A stretch of DNA of 64,000 nt from Burkholderia sp. (GTDB lineage: Bacteria; Pseudomonadota; Gammaproteobacteria; Burkholderiales; Burkholderiaceae), in NCBI GenBank assembly GCA_030151225.1, contig JASLEG010000139.1, positions 34,531 through 98,530 of the forward strand, written 5' to 3'. Shown here piece by piece: positions 18,003-25,996 of this stretch; the first letter of the stretch is position 1, and every line of letters begins with the position of its first letter. A program made the translations under genes and the position numbers. A model generated the notes under the pieces. It was not told where the DNA came from. It ran no database searches and worked only from the letters and a program-made list of their open reading frames with translations.

Positions 18003-19289
18003 ATGCACTTCCGTTACCGCTGGTGGATCGGCGCCTTGCTGTTCGGCGCCGGCATGCTCAACTATCTCGACCGCGCCGCGCTCTCGGTGGTCGCGCCGAT
18101 CATCAAGCGCGAGCTCGGCATCAACGACGCGCAGATGGGCGTGCTGTTCAGCAGTTTCTTCGTGGGCTACTGCCTGTTCTGCTTCGTGGGCGGCTGGGCG
18201 GCCGACCGCTACGGCCCGCGCCGCGTGTTCGCGTTCGCGGCCGGCTTCTGGTCGCTGTTCTGCGGCGCCACCGCGCTGGCCGGCTCGTTCGCCCACCTGA
18301 TGGTGGTGCGCGTGGCCTTCGGCATGGGCGAGGGACCGATGGGCACCACCACCAACAAGTCGATCTCGAACTGGTTCCCGCGCAGCGAGGCGGGCCGCGC
18401 GGTGGGCTGGACCAATGCGGGCCAGCCGCTCGGCGCGGCGATCGCGGCGCCGATCGTGGGCCTGGTGGCGCTGCAGTTCGGCTGGCGCATCTCGTTCGTG
18501 GTGATCGCGGTGCTGGGCTTCCTGTGGCTGGCCGCGTGGTGGACGCTGTTCCGCGACGATCCCGCCACGCACCCGCGCGTGTCGGCCGAGGAGGCGCGCG
18601 AGATCCTGGCCGATCGCGCCGGGGAAGTCACGCCCGAGGCGAGCGAGGCCGGCGCCGGCCAGCGCGGCCTGTTCCGCTATCTGCTGTCGCGCCCGGTGCT
18701 CGGCACCGCGCTCGCGTTCTTCAGCTTCAACTACGTGCTGTACTTCTTCCTGTCCTGGCTGCCCAGCTATCTGACCGACTACCAGCATCTGAACATCAGG
18801 CAGATGAGCGTGGTGGGCATCCTGCCGTGGCTCGGCGCGACGGTCGGCTTCGCGGCCGGCGGCAGCGTGTCGGACTGGATCTACCGGCGCACCGGCGACG
18901 TGCTGTTCGCGCGCAAGATCGTGATCGTGGTGGGGCTCGGCGTGGCCGCGGCCTGCGTGCTGCTGGCCGCGCACGTGAGCTCGCTCGGCGCGGCCGTCAC
19001 GCTGATCGCGATCGCCAGCCTGTTCGCGTTCATGGCGCCGCAGGCGTGCTGGTCGCTGCTGCAGGAGATCGTGCCGCGCTCGCGGGTGGGCGCGGCCGGC
19101 GGCTTCGTGCACCTGCTCGCGAACCTGGCCGGGATTCTGTCGCCGAGCCTGACGGGCTGGCTGGTGCAGTACGGCGGCGGCTATTCGAGCGCCTTCGTGC
19201 TGGCCGGCGTGTCGGCGTTCGCCGGCGCGCTGATCCTGCTGGTGACGGTGCGCTCGTCGGCGGTGGAGCGGCTGCGCGGCGCGGTCTGA
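18003..19289 (+). CDS. MFS transporter (ACS family)
   Basis: A 428-residue 12-helix carrier with NYLDRAALSVVAPII in helix 1 and GMGEGPMGTTTNKSISNWFP in helix 4, the ACS pattern seen in glucarate and galactonate transporters. It is preceded by AGGAG a few bases before the ATG. It is cotranscribed with the KxH enolase-superfamily gene and followed by a clear terminator, so the pair probably forms one uptake and catabolic unit. Confidence 0.87.
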   Translation: MHFRYRWWIGALLFGAGMLNYLDRAALSVVAPIIKRELGINDAQMGVLFSSFFVGYCLFCFVGGWAADRYGPRRVFAFAAGFWSLFCGATALAGSFAHLMVVRVAFGMGEGPMGTTTNKSISNWFPRSEAGRAVGWTNAGQPLGAAIAAPIVGLVALQFGWRISFVVIAVLGFLWLAAWWTLFRDDPATHPRVSAEEAREILADRAGEVTPEASEAGAGQRGLFRYLLSRPVLGTALAFFSFNYVLYFFLSWLPSYLTDYQHLNIRQMSVVGILPWLGATVGFAAGGSVSDWIYRRTGDVLFARKIVIVVGLGVAAACVLLAAHVSSLGAAVTLIAIASLFAFMAPQACWSLLQEIVPRSRVGAAGGFVHLLANLAGILSPSLTGWLVQYGGGYSSAFVLAGVSAFAGALILLVTVRSSAVERLRGAV

Positions 19290-19315
19290 ACGAATCGCGG
19301 GTCGATGAAGGCAAG

Positions 19316-19344
19316 CCGGGCGCCCAGCGGCGCCCGGTTTTTTT
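19316..19344 (+). terminator. Intrinsic terminator of the second sugar-acid operon
   Basis: A nine-base GC stem (CCGGGCGCC / GGCGCCCGG) with a CAGC loop is followed by seven T residues, 27 bases after the carrier stop. Confidence 0.92.
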
Positions 19345-19354
19345 CGTCCGGCGC

Positions 19355-20185
19355 TCAGCGCCCGAAGCGCCCGCCGAGCACGTCCTCGAGGCGCGCCGCG
19401 GTGATCTCGCCGAGGTGCGATTCCACCAGCCGCCCGCGCGCGTCGAAGAACAGCGTGGTGGGCAGGCCGCGCGAGCCGTAGGCGCGCATCGTGGCGCTGG
19501 CCGGGTCGAGCAGCACGTTGGCCGGATGCAGGCCCTGCGCGTCGAGAAAGGCGCGCACGGTGGCAGCGTCCTCGCCCTGATCGACGAGCAGCACGGTCAG
19601 GCCGGGATGGGCGGCCTGCGCCCGCGCGAGCACCGGCATTTCGCGCCGGCACGGTGGGCACCAGCTGGCCCACAGGTTGACCACCACCGGCTGGCCGGCG
19701 CGGTGCAGGTTCGGGTAGGGCGTGCCGTCGAGCGTCGTGAAATATAGAGCGGCGAGCGGCGGCGCCTGGCGAGTCAGCAGCGCGAGGGCAGCATGCGCGG
19801 CGCCCCATGCGAGCAGCGCGGCGGCCACGCCGCCGAGCACCGGCACGCGCCACGCAGTGCGCTCGTGCCGGCGCAGTCGCCAGAACAGGAACGGCAGCGC
19901 CGCGGCGAGGCCGGCCAGCGGGTAGAAGCCGCCGTCGCCGATCGCCACGATCGAGCGCGGCGCGGCCGCGTACTGCGCCCACCAGCGCGCCACGTAGGCG
20001 AGGCGCGCCACGAACAGGCCGATCAGCAGCGCGTCGGTGAGCAGGGCGGTGGCGGTCTTGCCGGTGACTGCCTCGCGCCCGTGCGCGCCGCGCCGGCGCT
20101 GCAGGCCGGCCGCCACGAGCCAGCCGAGCAGCGCGGCGAGCGCCACGGCCACCACCTGCACGGAGAACGGTCCGATGCTCGTCAT
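19355..20185 (-). CDS. Membrane TlpA/ResA-like thioredoxin with Lgt-like N-terminal domain
   Basis: A 276-residue two-part protein. Residues 1 to about 140 hold four hydrophobic helices with a pattern recalling the N-terminal half of prolipoprotein diacylglyceryl transferase (RLAYVARWWAQYAAAP then GDGGFYPLAG). Residues 145-276 are a TlpA-type thioredoxin domain with active site WCPPC (Cys176, Cys179) and cis-Pro in LPTTLFF. The thioredoxin part should face the periplasm and reduce disulfides, for example in cytochrome c maturation or protein repair. The Lgt catalytic residues are not present, so acyl transfer is unlikely. Confidence 0.82.
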   Translation of the reverse strand: MTSIGPFSVQVVAVALAALLGWLVAAGLQRRRGAHGREAVTGKTATALLTDALLIGLFVARLAYVARWWAQYAAAPRSIVAIGDGGFYPLAGLAAALPFLFWRLRRHERTAWRVPVLGGVAAALLAWGAAHAALALLTRQAPPLAALYFTTLDGTPYPNLHRAGQPVVVNLWASWCPPCRREMPVLARAQAAHPGLTVLLVDQGEDAATVRAFLDAQGLHPANVLLDPASATMRAYGSRGLPTTLFFDARGRLVESHLGEITAARLEDVLGGRFGR

Positions 20186-20270
20186 GCGCGTGTCCTTCGC
20201 GTGCGTCGTGTGCTGCGTCCGTCTCGACGCGAAGCCTCGGCCGCCGGTGCCCCCGCCCGGCGCCCGGGCC

Positions 20271-20732
20271 TCACTCGATCGGCATCCACATCCGGTAGAA
20301 CGGCACGCCGGGCTTGGCCGGCAGCCAGATCGCCCTGGCCTCGCGCGAGAAGCCGAGCCCCTCGTAGAAGCCCTTGGCCGAGTCGCGGGCCGTGCACCAC
20401 ATGGTCTTGCCGCCGTGGCCGCGCGCGTGCTCGGCGCACAGCCGCACCAGCAGCCGCCCGAAGCCGAGCCCGCGCAGCGAATCGTCGATCGCCATGCCGC
20501 GCAGCCGCCAGCCCGCCTCGGGCGCGAGCTCGGCGTGGTCCTCGCGGCACACCGAGGCCACCCCCACGATGCGCCCCTCGCGGCGCACCGCCATGTGCAG
20601 CGTGTCCTGGCCCAGATCGCCGGTCAGGCGCGAGGCGTTTTCGTCGCCGTCCAGCAGCAGCCTGGCGCGTAGCGGATACACATCGTCTGCGGTCACAGCA
20701 AGAATTTCAAAGCGCGAAGCCTGAGTCATCAT
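20271..20732 (-). CDS. GNAT-family N-acetyltransferase
   Basis: A 153-residue single GNAT domain. Motif A reads LRGMAIDDSLRGLGFGRLLVRLCAEHA, matching the acetyl-CoA pyrophosphate loop pattern RxxGxG/A, and SAKGFYEGLGF forms the usual C-terminal motif B. The substrate is unknown. It is divergent from the GntR regulator at 20867. The other neighbouring gene on this strand, the TlpA-like protein, starts 85 bases downstream of its stop. Confidence 0.87.
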   Translation of the reverse strand: MMTQASRFEILAVTADDVYPLRARLLLDGDENASRLTGDLGQDTLHMAVRREGRIVGVASVCREDHAELAPEAGWRLRGMAIDDSLRGLGFGRLLVRLCAEHARGHGGKTMWCTARDSAKGFYEGLGFSREARAIWLPAKPGVPFYRMWMPIE

Positions 20733-20801
20733 CTATTCAAATTTTTGTAAGAAACGACGCGTCCCGGAAAACAGCGACCCGCCAAAAGTGACGGTTGATC
20801 G

Positions 20802-20811
20802 CCGATATCGG
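20802..20811. promoter_or_regulatory. Short perfect palindrome between divergent GNAT and GntR genes
   Basis: CCGATATCGG is a perfect 10-base palindrome, 56 bases before the GntR start. It could be an autoregulatory operator, but a palindrome this short in GC-rich DNA can arise by chance. Confidence 0.25.
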
Positions 20812-20866
20812 TGCGGGTATTCTCATCCGCGGGCCGATTGCGAGATAAAACAATACTGCGATCACA

Positions 20867-21529
20867 ATGGAAGAAAAAACTCATTCGGATGCGGACAACG
20901 CCTACGACGAAATTCGATCACGAATTCTCGACGGAAGGCTGGAGCCGGGTCAAAAAATTTCGCATCGCGGACTGTCGAGCAAGCTCGGCATCGGGCAGAT
21001 GCCGGTACGCAGCGCGCTGCAGCGACTCGCGGCCGAGAATCTGGTCACGGTGTTCGACAAGCGCGGCACGTTCGTCAACGATCCGACGCGCGACGACCTG
21101 CAACAGATCTACGAGGTACGCCTCGCGCTCGAAAGCACGGCAGCATACATGGCCGCGTGCCGCGGGCCAACCACGGCGCTGACCGCGTCGGTCGAGCGCA
21201 TGGAACGGCTGGTGGCCAGCGGCGAGACCGACATCATGTCGGAGCAGCGCATCGGCTGGGTATTCCATCAGGAAATGTTTCTGGCCGCGCAGAACGAGCG
21301 GCTCCACAACTTCTACAAACTGCTGAGAGCACAGACGCTTGCCTTGAACGAATTGCCGCGTCAGGACATCGAAACGGTCCGTCGCGGCACCATGGAGCAC
21401 TTGGCGATATACGCGGCGATTCGCGACGGCGACCCAGAAGCGGCGCGCAATCACATGTGGCATCACATCGTCGACGGTACCCCTGCGAGAATCAAACTGA
21501 TCCGGGCCAAAAATGAATCAAAAGAATAG
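20867..21529 (+). CDS. GntR-family regulator (FCD type) overlapping a symporter gene
   Basis: A 220-residue protein. The GntR winged helix occupies residues 10-75 (EIRSRILDGRLEPGQKISHR, then LGIGQMPVRSALQRL), followed by an FCD ligand domain with the YEVRLALE and HQEMFLAAQN helices. It overlaps the DctA-type symporter gene by 17 bases in a different frame, so the two are translationally linked. The regulator probably senses the transported carboxylate or amino acid. Codon use is slightly less GC-biased than that of its neighbours. Confidence 0.88.
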   Translation: MEEKTHSDADNAYDEIRSRILDGRLEPGQKISHRGLSSKLGIGQMPVRSALQRLAAENLVTVFDKRGTFVNDPTRDDLQQIYEVRLALESTAAYMAACRGPTTALTASVERMERLVASGETDIMSEQRIGWVFHQEMFLAAQNERLHNFYKLLRAQTLALNELPRQDIETVRRGTMEHLAIYAAIRDGDPEAARNHMWHHIVDGTPARIKLIRAKNESKE

Positions 21530-22766
21530 CAAGTCCAAGACCTCCCTGCCGTTGCTGATGATCATCGCGCTGATAGTCGGCGCGTTGACGGGGATTTACG
21601 CGCCGCACGTCGCGGCCGATGTCGGCTTCCTTTCCGTGATGTTCGGCCACGCCATCAAGATGGTGGTGATGCCGCTGATCCTGCTGTCGGTCACGGTGGG
21701 CGCCTTCCGCGCGATCGAGCAGCGCCGCCACCTCGGGCGCACCGCGCTGATCACGATCCTGTTCTTCATCGTGATGACGGTCATCTCGAGCTCGCTCGGG
21801 CTCGGCCTGAACTGGATCTTCCGGCCCGGCGTGGACGCGCCGCTGACGGGCTCGGGCGCGCTGCCCGCGCATCTGGCCTCGAGCATCGACTGGGTGGGCT
21901 TCATCACCGACATGATTCCGCAGAACCTGGTGGCCGCGCTGTCGGCCGGCAATGCGATTCCGGTGCTGGTGTTCGGCGTGATGCTCGGCACCGCGCTGGG
22001 CGTGGTGGGCGAGGCGGGGCGCCCGGCCATCACGCTGTTCTCGTCGCTGCTGGCGGGGCTGTTCAAGATGGTGGAGTGGATCGTGGCGCTCTCGCCGCTG
22101 GCGATCTTCGCGGCGGTGGCGGGGCTGATGAGCAGCCGCGGCGTGTCGGGCCTGATGCCGCTGGTGAAGCTGCTCGGCATCGCCTACCTCGGCATGGCGA
22201 TCCTGGCCGTGCTGCTCACGGCGATCGTGATCGCGACCGGCCAGAACCCGCTGGCGGTGGTCCGCAAGGTCAGCGAGCCGCTGATCCTGGCCTTCACCAC
22301 GCGCTCCTCCGAGATCACCTACCCGGTGCACCTGAAGAAGCTGACGGAAATGGGCGTGCCGCAGTCGGTGGCCTCCACCATCCTGCCGCTGTCCTACATC
22401 TTCAACCGCGACGGCGCCGTGCTGTACACGGCGCTCGCGGTCGGCTACCTGGCCGATGCCTATCACGTGACGTGGAGCTGGCCGCTCGCGCTGACGATTC
22501 TCGCACTCACGATCATCACGATCGACGGCGCGGCCAACGTGCCGTCGGGCGCGGTGGTGGCGATCACGATCGTGCTGGCCGCGATCGGCCTGCCGGCCGA
22601 GGCGGTGCTGCTGATCCTGGGCGTGGACGCCTTCTTCGACATGGGCCGCACGGCGATGAACGTGTATGCGAGCACGGTGGCGATGACGGTGTCGATGCGG
22701 CTGTCGCGCAGCGAGCGCGACACGGCCGTGGACGAGATCGACAGCGGCGCATCGTATCGCGCCTGA
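21513..22766 (+). CDS. Dicarboxylate/amino acid:cation symporter (DAACS family)
   Basis: A 417-residue membrane protein with the DctA/GltP fold. The helical hairpin 1 signature AFTTRSSEITYPVHL is the serine-rich re-entrant loop, and helix 8 shows VDAFFDMGRTAMNVY with conserved Asp, Arg and Asn. It imports C4-dicarboxylates or acidic amino acids with Na+ or H+. Relatives are about 420-440 residues, so it looks complete. It starts inside the end of the GntR gene. No clear terminator follows. Confidence 0.9.
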   Translation: MNQKNSKSKTSLPLLMIIALIVGALTGIYAPHVAADVGFLSVMFGHAIKMVVMPLILLSVTVGAFRAIEQRRHLGRTALITILFFIVMTVISSSLGLGLNWIFRPGVDAPLTGSGALPAHLASSIDWVGFITDMIPQNLVAALSAGNAIPVLVFGVMLGTALGVVGEAGRPAITLFSSLLAGLFKMVEWIVALSPLAIFAAVAGLMSSRGVSGLMPLVKLLGIAYLGMAILAVLLTAIVIATGQNPLAVVRKVSEPLILAFTTRSSEITYPVHLKKLTEMGVPQSVASTILPLSYIFNRDGAVLYTALAVGYLADAYHVTWSWPLALTILALTIITIDGAANVPSGAVVAITIVLAAIGLPAEAVLLILGVDAFFDMGRTAMNVYASTVAMTVSMRLSRSERDTAVDEIDSGASYRA

Positions 22767-23310
22767 GCGGGTATCGAGCGGTAGTGGCTGGTCGTGGTGG
22801 GTTGCAGTGTGCCGTTGGCATCGAGTGCGCGCCTCGAAAGGGGCGCGGCGCGGCTTTTCGATGCCTTTGGCGACCTGATCTGCGATCGCAGTGTGCCGTG
22901 CGTGCGGTAGCGTACCGTGGCGCGCGCCGACCGGCGGTTCAATGAGCGTGAAGGTTCGGACTCGGCGTTTGAATTTCGATTAAGCCGATCGCGACAGGCG
23001 GCTTGCCGCTGCATTAATGAAGACTTTCATGAAGGGGCGGGAAATGCGATGAAAACCTTTTCATCGCGTCTGTATAAGCAGCATGCTTTTCGAATGTTAA
23101 ATTTGTTGATGTACCGGCAAATGTGAAGTGCTACGATACGGGCGCGCAACGAAAACCCCCCGTAAACAAGCGCATTTTCGCAATTCCATGAACCGCCTCC
23201 GGTAGACGGACCGGTATTGGAAGCTTCAATCGTCGCATGGCCGATTCATGTGTCTCGTAGATGCACGTGCCATGTCCAATCGATTCGAGATGGGTCACGG
23301 CAAGCCATTA
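22767..23310. other. Intergenic region with palindromes and no convincing gene
   Basis: About 540 bases, noticeably more AT-rich than the flanks from 22950 on. It contains a 12-base direct repeat (GCAGTGTGCCGT at 22804-22815 and 22888-22899). An ATGAA-GACT-TTCAT inverted repeat sits at 23017-23030 and a 20-base-paired palindrome at 23046-23067. A 25-codon frame at 23049-23126 (MKTFSSRLYK...) starts within the palindrome with only a weak AGGGG upstream, and it cannot be called a gene with confidence. Confidence 0.4.
23046..23067. repeat. Perfect 10+10 inverted repeat
   Basis: GCGATGAAAA-CC-TTTTCATCGC is a perfect inverted repeat with a 2-base centre, embedded in an AT-rich intergenic stretch. 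It could be a binding site for a dimeric regulator or an RNA hairpin covering the ATG at 23049. It is followed at 23070-23080 by TGTATAAGCAG, which contains a -10-like element. Confidence 0.55.
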
Positions 23311-23580
23311 ATGTCGAATATGAAGCGTAATTCGCAACGTCGTCGCATTGATTCGCCGGTACTGAAAATGCGCAATGCGTTCGACGCCGCGCGCACCTCG
23401 CGTTTCGGCGCGATCACCGCCGACGTCACGCCGCACGCCCACTTCGACATCGAAAGCGCGATGGACGCTTCCTTCCATGAAAGCCGCCGCAGCCGGGCCG
23501 TGACGATCGAGAAATACTGTCTCGTCGCGAGCGCGCTGCTGGTGGTGTGTGCGGTGATGCTGGCGATCGTGGGCAGCTGA
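23311..23580 (+). CDS. Small protein with a C-terminal membrane segment, unknown
   Basis: About 89 residues from the ATG at 23311 (MSNMKRNSQRRR). The open frame extends back to 23248 with ATGs at 23248 and 23272, so the start is uncertain. The N terminus is basic. The middle is polar with a HAHFDIESAMDASFHESRRSR segment, and the last 20 or so residues form one hydrophobic helix ending in a short GS tail, suggesting a tail-anchored inner-membrane protein. No family is recognised. Codon third positions are GC-rich in the second half, which favours a real gene. Confidence 0.5.
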   Translation: MSNMKRNSQRRRIDSPVLKMRNAFDAARTSRFGAITADVTPHAHFDIESAMDASFHESRRSRAVTIEKYCLVASALLVVCAVMLAIVGS

Positions 23581-23656
23581 GCGTTGAGCGGTTGCGGGGC
23601 GCGGGCGTGGCGCCGCCCGGCAATCTTGTCGGACAGGATCAGAGGAGCAAGGCCAG

Positions 23657-23992
23657 ATGAACGGGCAGCAGGTGCGCTGGGCGCAGGCAGGCGAGGCGGG
23701 CAGGACCGGCTCCACGGGTGACGGAGTGGTGGGCCGGATGAGCAAGGACGAGATGCGGATCGACGTGCTGTTCGGCCGGGTGCACGCCCAGGAAGCGATG
23801 CTCAAGGCGATGCTCGATCAGTGTCACGATCGCGAGGGCCTGCTGCGCAAGCTCGAGGCGGAAGCCGAGCAGATGGGCGTGGCGCTGCGCGACAGCGATT
23901 GCTCGCTGCTGATGTACGCGGCCTTCATGGAGCACACCGCAGCGCTGCGCGACAGCATCACGGCCGAGACGGTCTGCGCGAACGGCGATTAG
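23657..23992 (+). CDS. Hypothetical 111-residue helical protein
   Basis: A good ribosome site (AGAGGAG at 23641-23647) lies 9 bases before the ATG. The product is soluble and mostly helical in the centre (LFGRVHAQEAMLKAMLDQCHDREGLLRKLEAEAEQMGVAL), a likely short coiled coil, with two cysteines. It converges with the nrsF-like gene across 27 bases. No family is recognised, and its link to the small membrane protein upstream is only by adjacency. Confidence 0.6.
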   Translation: MNGQQVRWAQAGEAGRTGSTGDGVVGRMSKDEMRIDVLFGRVHAQEAMLKAMLDQCHDREGLLRKLEAEAEQMGVALRDSDCSLLMYAAFMEHTAALRDSITAETVCANGD

Positions 23993-24019
23993 GCCGCGCC
24001 GGCGTCACCTCGAGGTCCT

Positions 24020-24661
24020 TCACCAGCGCAGGTAACCCGGCGCGATCGCCGCGCCGAGCGCGGCCGTCACGAGCATCGCCAGCACGTGGCCGATGCCGCA
24101 CATCGACAGCGCCGCATCGGCGCCATACAGCGACTCCACCAGCACGCCCTGTGCACCCGCCAGCAGGCCCGCACCAGCGCCCGCGAGCGCGAGCCGGGTG
24201 GGCGCGAGCCCCTTCAGCGCGCGCAGCGCCGCGGCCAGCGGCGGCAGCGACAGCACCACCACGTTGGCCATCGCGTCGCGCCAGGCACTCTCCAGCATCA
24301 ATTGCAGACGATAGCCGGCCGGCGTGGCCGCCAGCAGCGCCACGCCGGCCAGCAGCATCGCCGCGACCGGCGCGGCGGCGGCCAGCCACGCCAGGCGCGT
24401 GGACGCGCCGGGGCGGCCGAGCCGCTCGGTCAGCTTCATCGCCGCCACGATGATCGCGAATGGAACCGCGAGCCGCGCCCAGAACGACGCGTGCAGCAGC
24501 ACCTGCGGCATGTCGCTGCGTATCCCGTACAGCACCACCAGCAGGGCGGCGCTGCCGGCCAGGCCGGCCAGCAGCGCGTGCTCGATGCGGCGCGCCACGC
24601 GCTCGCGCGAGACCGGCGCGGCGTCGGCGGCGAGCCGCGCGACCAGATCGCGGGTTCTCAT
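24020..24661 (-). CDS. nrsF: NrsF-type (DUF1109) anti-sigma factor membrane protein
   Basis: A 213-residue protein with a short cytoplasmic N terminus (MRTRDLVARLAADAAPV, the usual opening of this family) and six hydrophobic helices. Two cytoplasm-proximal patterns typical of DUF1109 are present. In Caulobacter and others NrsF holds an ECF sigma factor (SigF type) until metal stress. Here it is the last gene of the bufferin operon (31 bases after doxX), but no sigma gene sits beside it. Cys188 lies in the last loop (SMCGIGH), where family members have metal- or stress-sensing cysteines; that role is inferred. Confidence 0.78.
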   Translation of the reverse strand: MRTRDLVARLAADAAPVSRERVARRIEHALLAGLAGSAALLVVLYGIRSDMPQVLLHASFWARLAVPFAIIVAAMKLTERLGRPGASTRLAWLAAAAPVAAMLLAGVALLAATPAGYRLQLMLESAWRDAMANVVVLSLPPLAAALRALKGLAPTRLALAGAGAGLLAGAQGVLVESLYGADAALSMCGIGHVLAMLVTAALGAAIAPGYLRW

Positions 24662-24692
24662 CGCGCGGCGTGGTGGGAATGTTCGTGTTTGA

Positions 24693-25211
24693 TCACGAGC
24701 GCGGCTGGCGGTCGCCGAGCAGATGGTCGATCGACAGCCGGCCCGGCCCCCACGCGGCGATGCCGAGCGCCATCGCGGCCCAGGTCAGGTGGATCGGCCA
24801 GCCGTCGGGCACCGTCAGCTCCACGATCGCCGTCATCAGCAGCAGGCCGGCCGCCGCGAAGCGCGTGCCGAGGCCCAGCACGAGCAGCACCGGAAACCCC
24901 ACTTCGCCGCAGCCCGAGGCGAACGCGAACACGGCCGGCGCCGGAAACGGGTAGGGGCCGCCGGGCAGGTGCAGCTTGAACACGGTGGTGAACAGTTCGA
25001 CGGCCGTGTCGTTGAGCTGGAACAGGCCGTCCCATTTCAGGATGCCCGATTTCCAGAACGGCACGGCCAGCGCGAGCCGCAGCACGAGCTGCACCAGCGA
25101 GGGCTGGGCGGCGCGCTCGATCGCGCGTCGCGCGCAACCGATGCAGCCGGCGATGCGCGACACGAGGCCGGCGCGCGGCGCGGTCCGGGAGGAGGAGGGG
25201 GAAGCGGTCAT
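24693..25211 (-). CDS. DoxX-family membrane protein of the bufferin operon
   Basis: A 172-residue, four-helix DoxX protein with the signature LVLRLALAVPFWKSGILKWDGL and GEVGFPVLLVLGLGTRFAA. DoxX genes are regular members of bufferin operons, but their role there is unclear; redox or quinone-linked functions have been proposed for the family. The start lies 5 bases after the bufC stop, so they are translationally close. The N-terminal extension has a CIGC motif (residues 23-26) that could bind metal. Confidence 0.85.
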   Translation of the reverse strand: MTASPSSSRTAPRAGLVSRIAGCIGCARRAIERAAQPSLVQLVLRLALAVPFWKSGILKWDGLFQLNDTAVELFTTVFKLHLPGGPYPFPAPAVFAFASGCGEVGFPVLLVLGLGTRFAAAGLLLMTAIVELTVPDGWPIHLTWAAMALGIAAWGPGRLSIDHLLGDRQPRS

Positions 25212-25216
25212 GGCGA

Positions 25217-25996
25217 TCAGTCTCCGAGTCGGGCGGCGCTGAACACGCCGGCGTCGAGCATGCCGCCCAGATGGGCGGTCAGGTCGAACGCGGGTTGGGC
25301 CTGCAGGGCGATGGCGACGGCCTCGCCGAGCGCGGCCCCGTCGATCAGGCGGGTCAGGAAGGCGGCGCCGCCTTCGGGCAGGCGCGTCACGATCACGTCC
25401 GCGTCGGGGCGCGTGACGAGCGCGTCCTCGGGCGTGCCGGCATCGAGCGTGCGCACCGGCGCGTCCTCGCGATTCATCGCGAAGATCGACACCGCCGAAT
25501 GGCGCGAGCGCACGATGCGCGTGGCCGGATGCACGGTGAAGCGCAGCGCGGCCAGCGTGTCGGGCGCGAATGTGGAAAAGGCCTCGGCCGTGAGCGGCGC
25601 GGCGTCGGCCGCGTGATACGCGTCGAGCCAGGCGCGCTCGACGCGGGCGGTGTCGGCCAGCCAGGGCATCTCGCTCGCGTAGGCGTAGCCGGCGATGAAG
25701 TCGGGGAAGGCATGGCCGTATTCGAACAGCAGCGGCGAGACCGGCGGCGTCTCGCGCAGATGGAAGCGCGCCATCGCGCGGAAGAACTCCACGCCGGTGA
25801 TGCGCTGCACGGCCGGGTAGATGGCCGCGAGCGCATCGATCAGGCTCACGGTCACGTTGTTGCGATACACGGCGTAGCGCTGCGCGACGCTCGCGCCGGG
25901 CGGCGCGCGCAGGCCGGCCGGCGCATCGTGCAACGGATCGAGCAGGCCGCGCGCGAAGCCGGCCGCGTCGTGCGCGGGGGCGAGCTCAGTACGCAT
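25217..25996 (-). CDS. bufC: BufC-type (DUF2063) partner of the MNIO enzyme
   Basis: A 259-residue DUF2063 protein with the hallmark RYAVYRNNVTVSLIDALAAIYPAV segment in the first third and PDFIAGYAY motifs. Proteins of this family act with the DUF692 enzyme, helping it recognise and position the precursor peptide. The gene overlaps the end of bufB by 11 bases, so the two are coupled. The length is typical of the family (about 250-260). Confidence 0.88.
   Translation of the reverse strand: MRTELAPAHDAAGFARGLLDPLHDAPAGLRAPPGASVAQRYAVYRNNVTVSLIDALAAIYPAVQRITGVEFFRAMARFHLRETPPVSPLLFEYGHAFPDFIAGYAYASEMPWLADTARVERAWLDAYHAADAAPLTAEAFSTFAPDTLAALRFTVHPATRIVRSRHSAVSIFAMNREDAPVRTLDAGTPEDALVTRPDADVIVTRLPEGGAAFLTRLIDGAALGEAVAIALQAQPAFDLTAHLGGMLDAGVFSAARLGD

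Noticed and set aside
19355..20185. Calling the TlpA-like gene a functional prolipoprotein diacylglyceryl transferase
   Set aside because: Only the front half resembles Lgt and the catalytic region is replaced by a thioredoxin domain.
22804..22899. 12-base direct repeat GCAGTGTGCCGT, 84 bases apart
   Set aside because: It occurs only twice, with no flanking mobile-element features and no array pattern, so it was noted but not interpreted.
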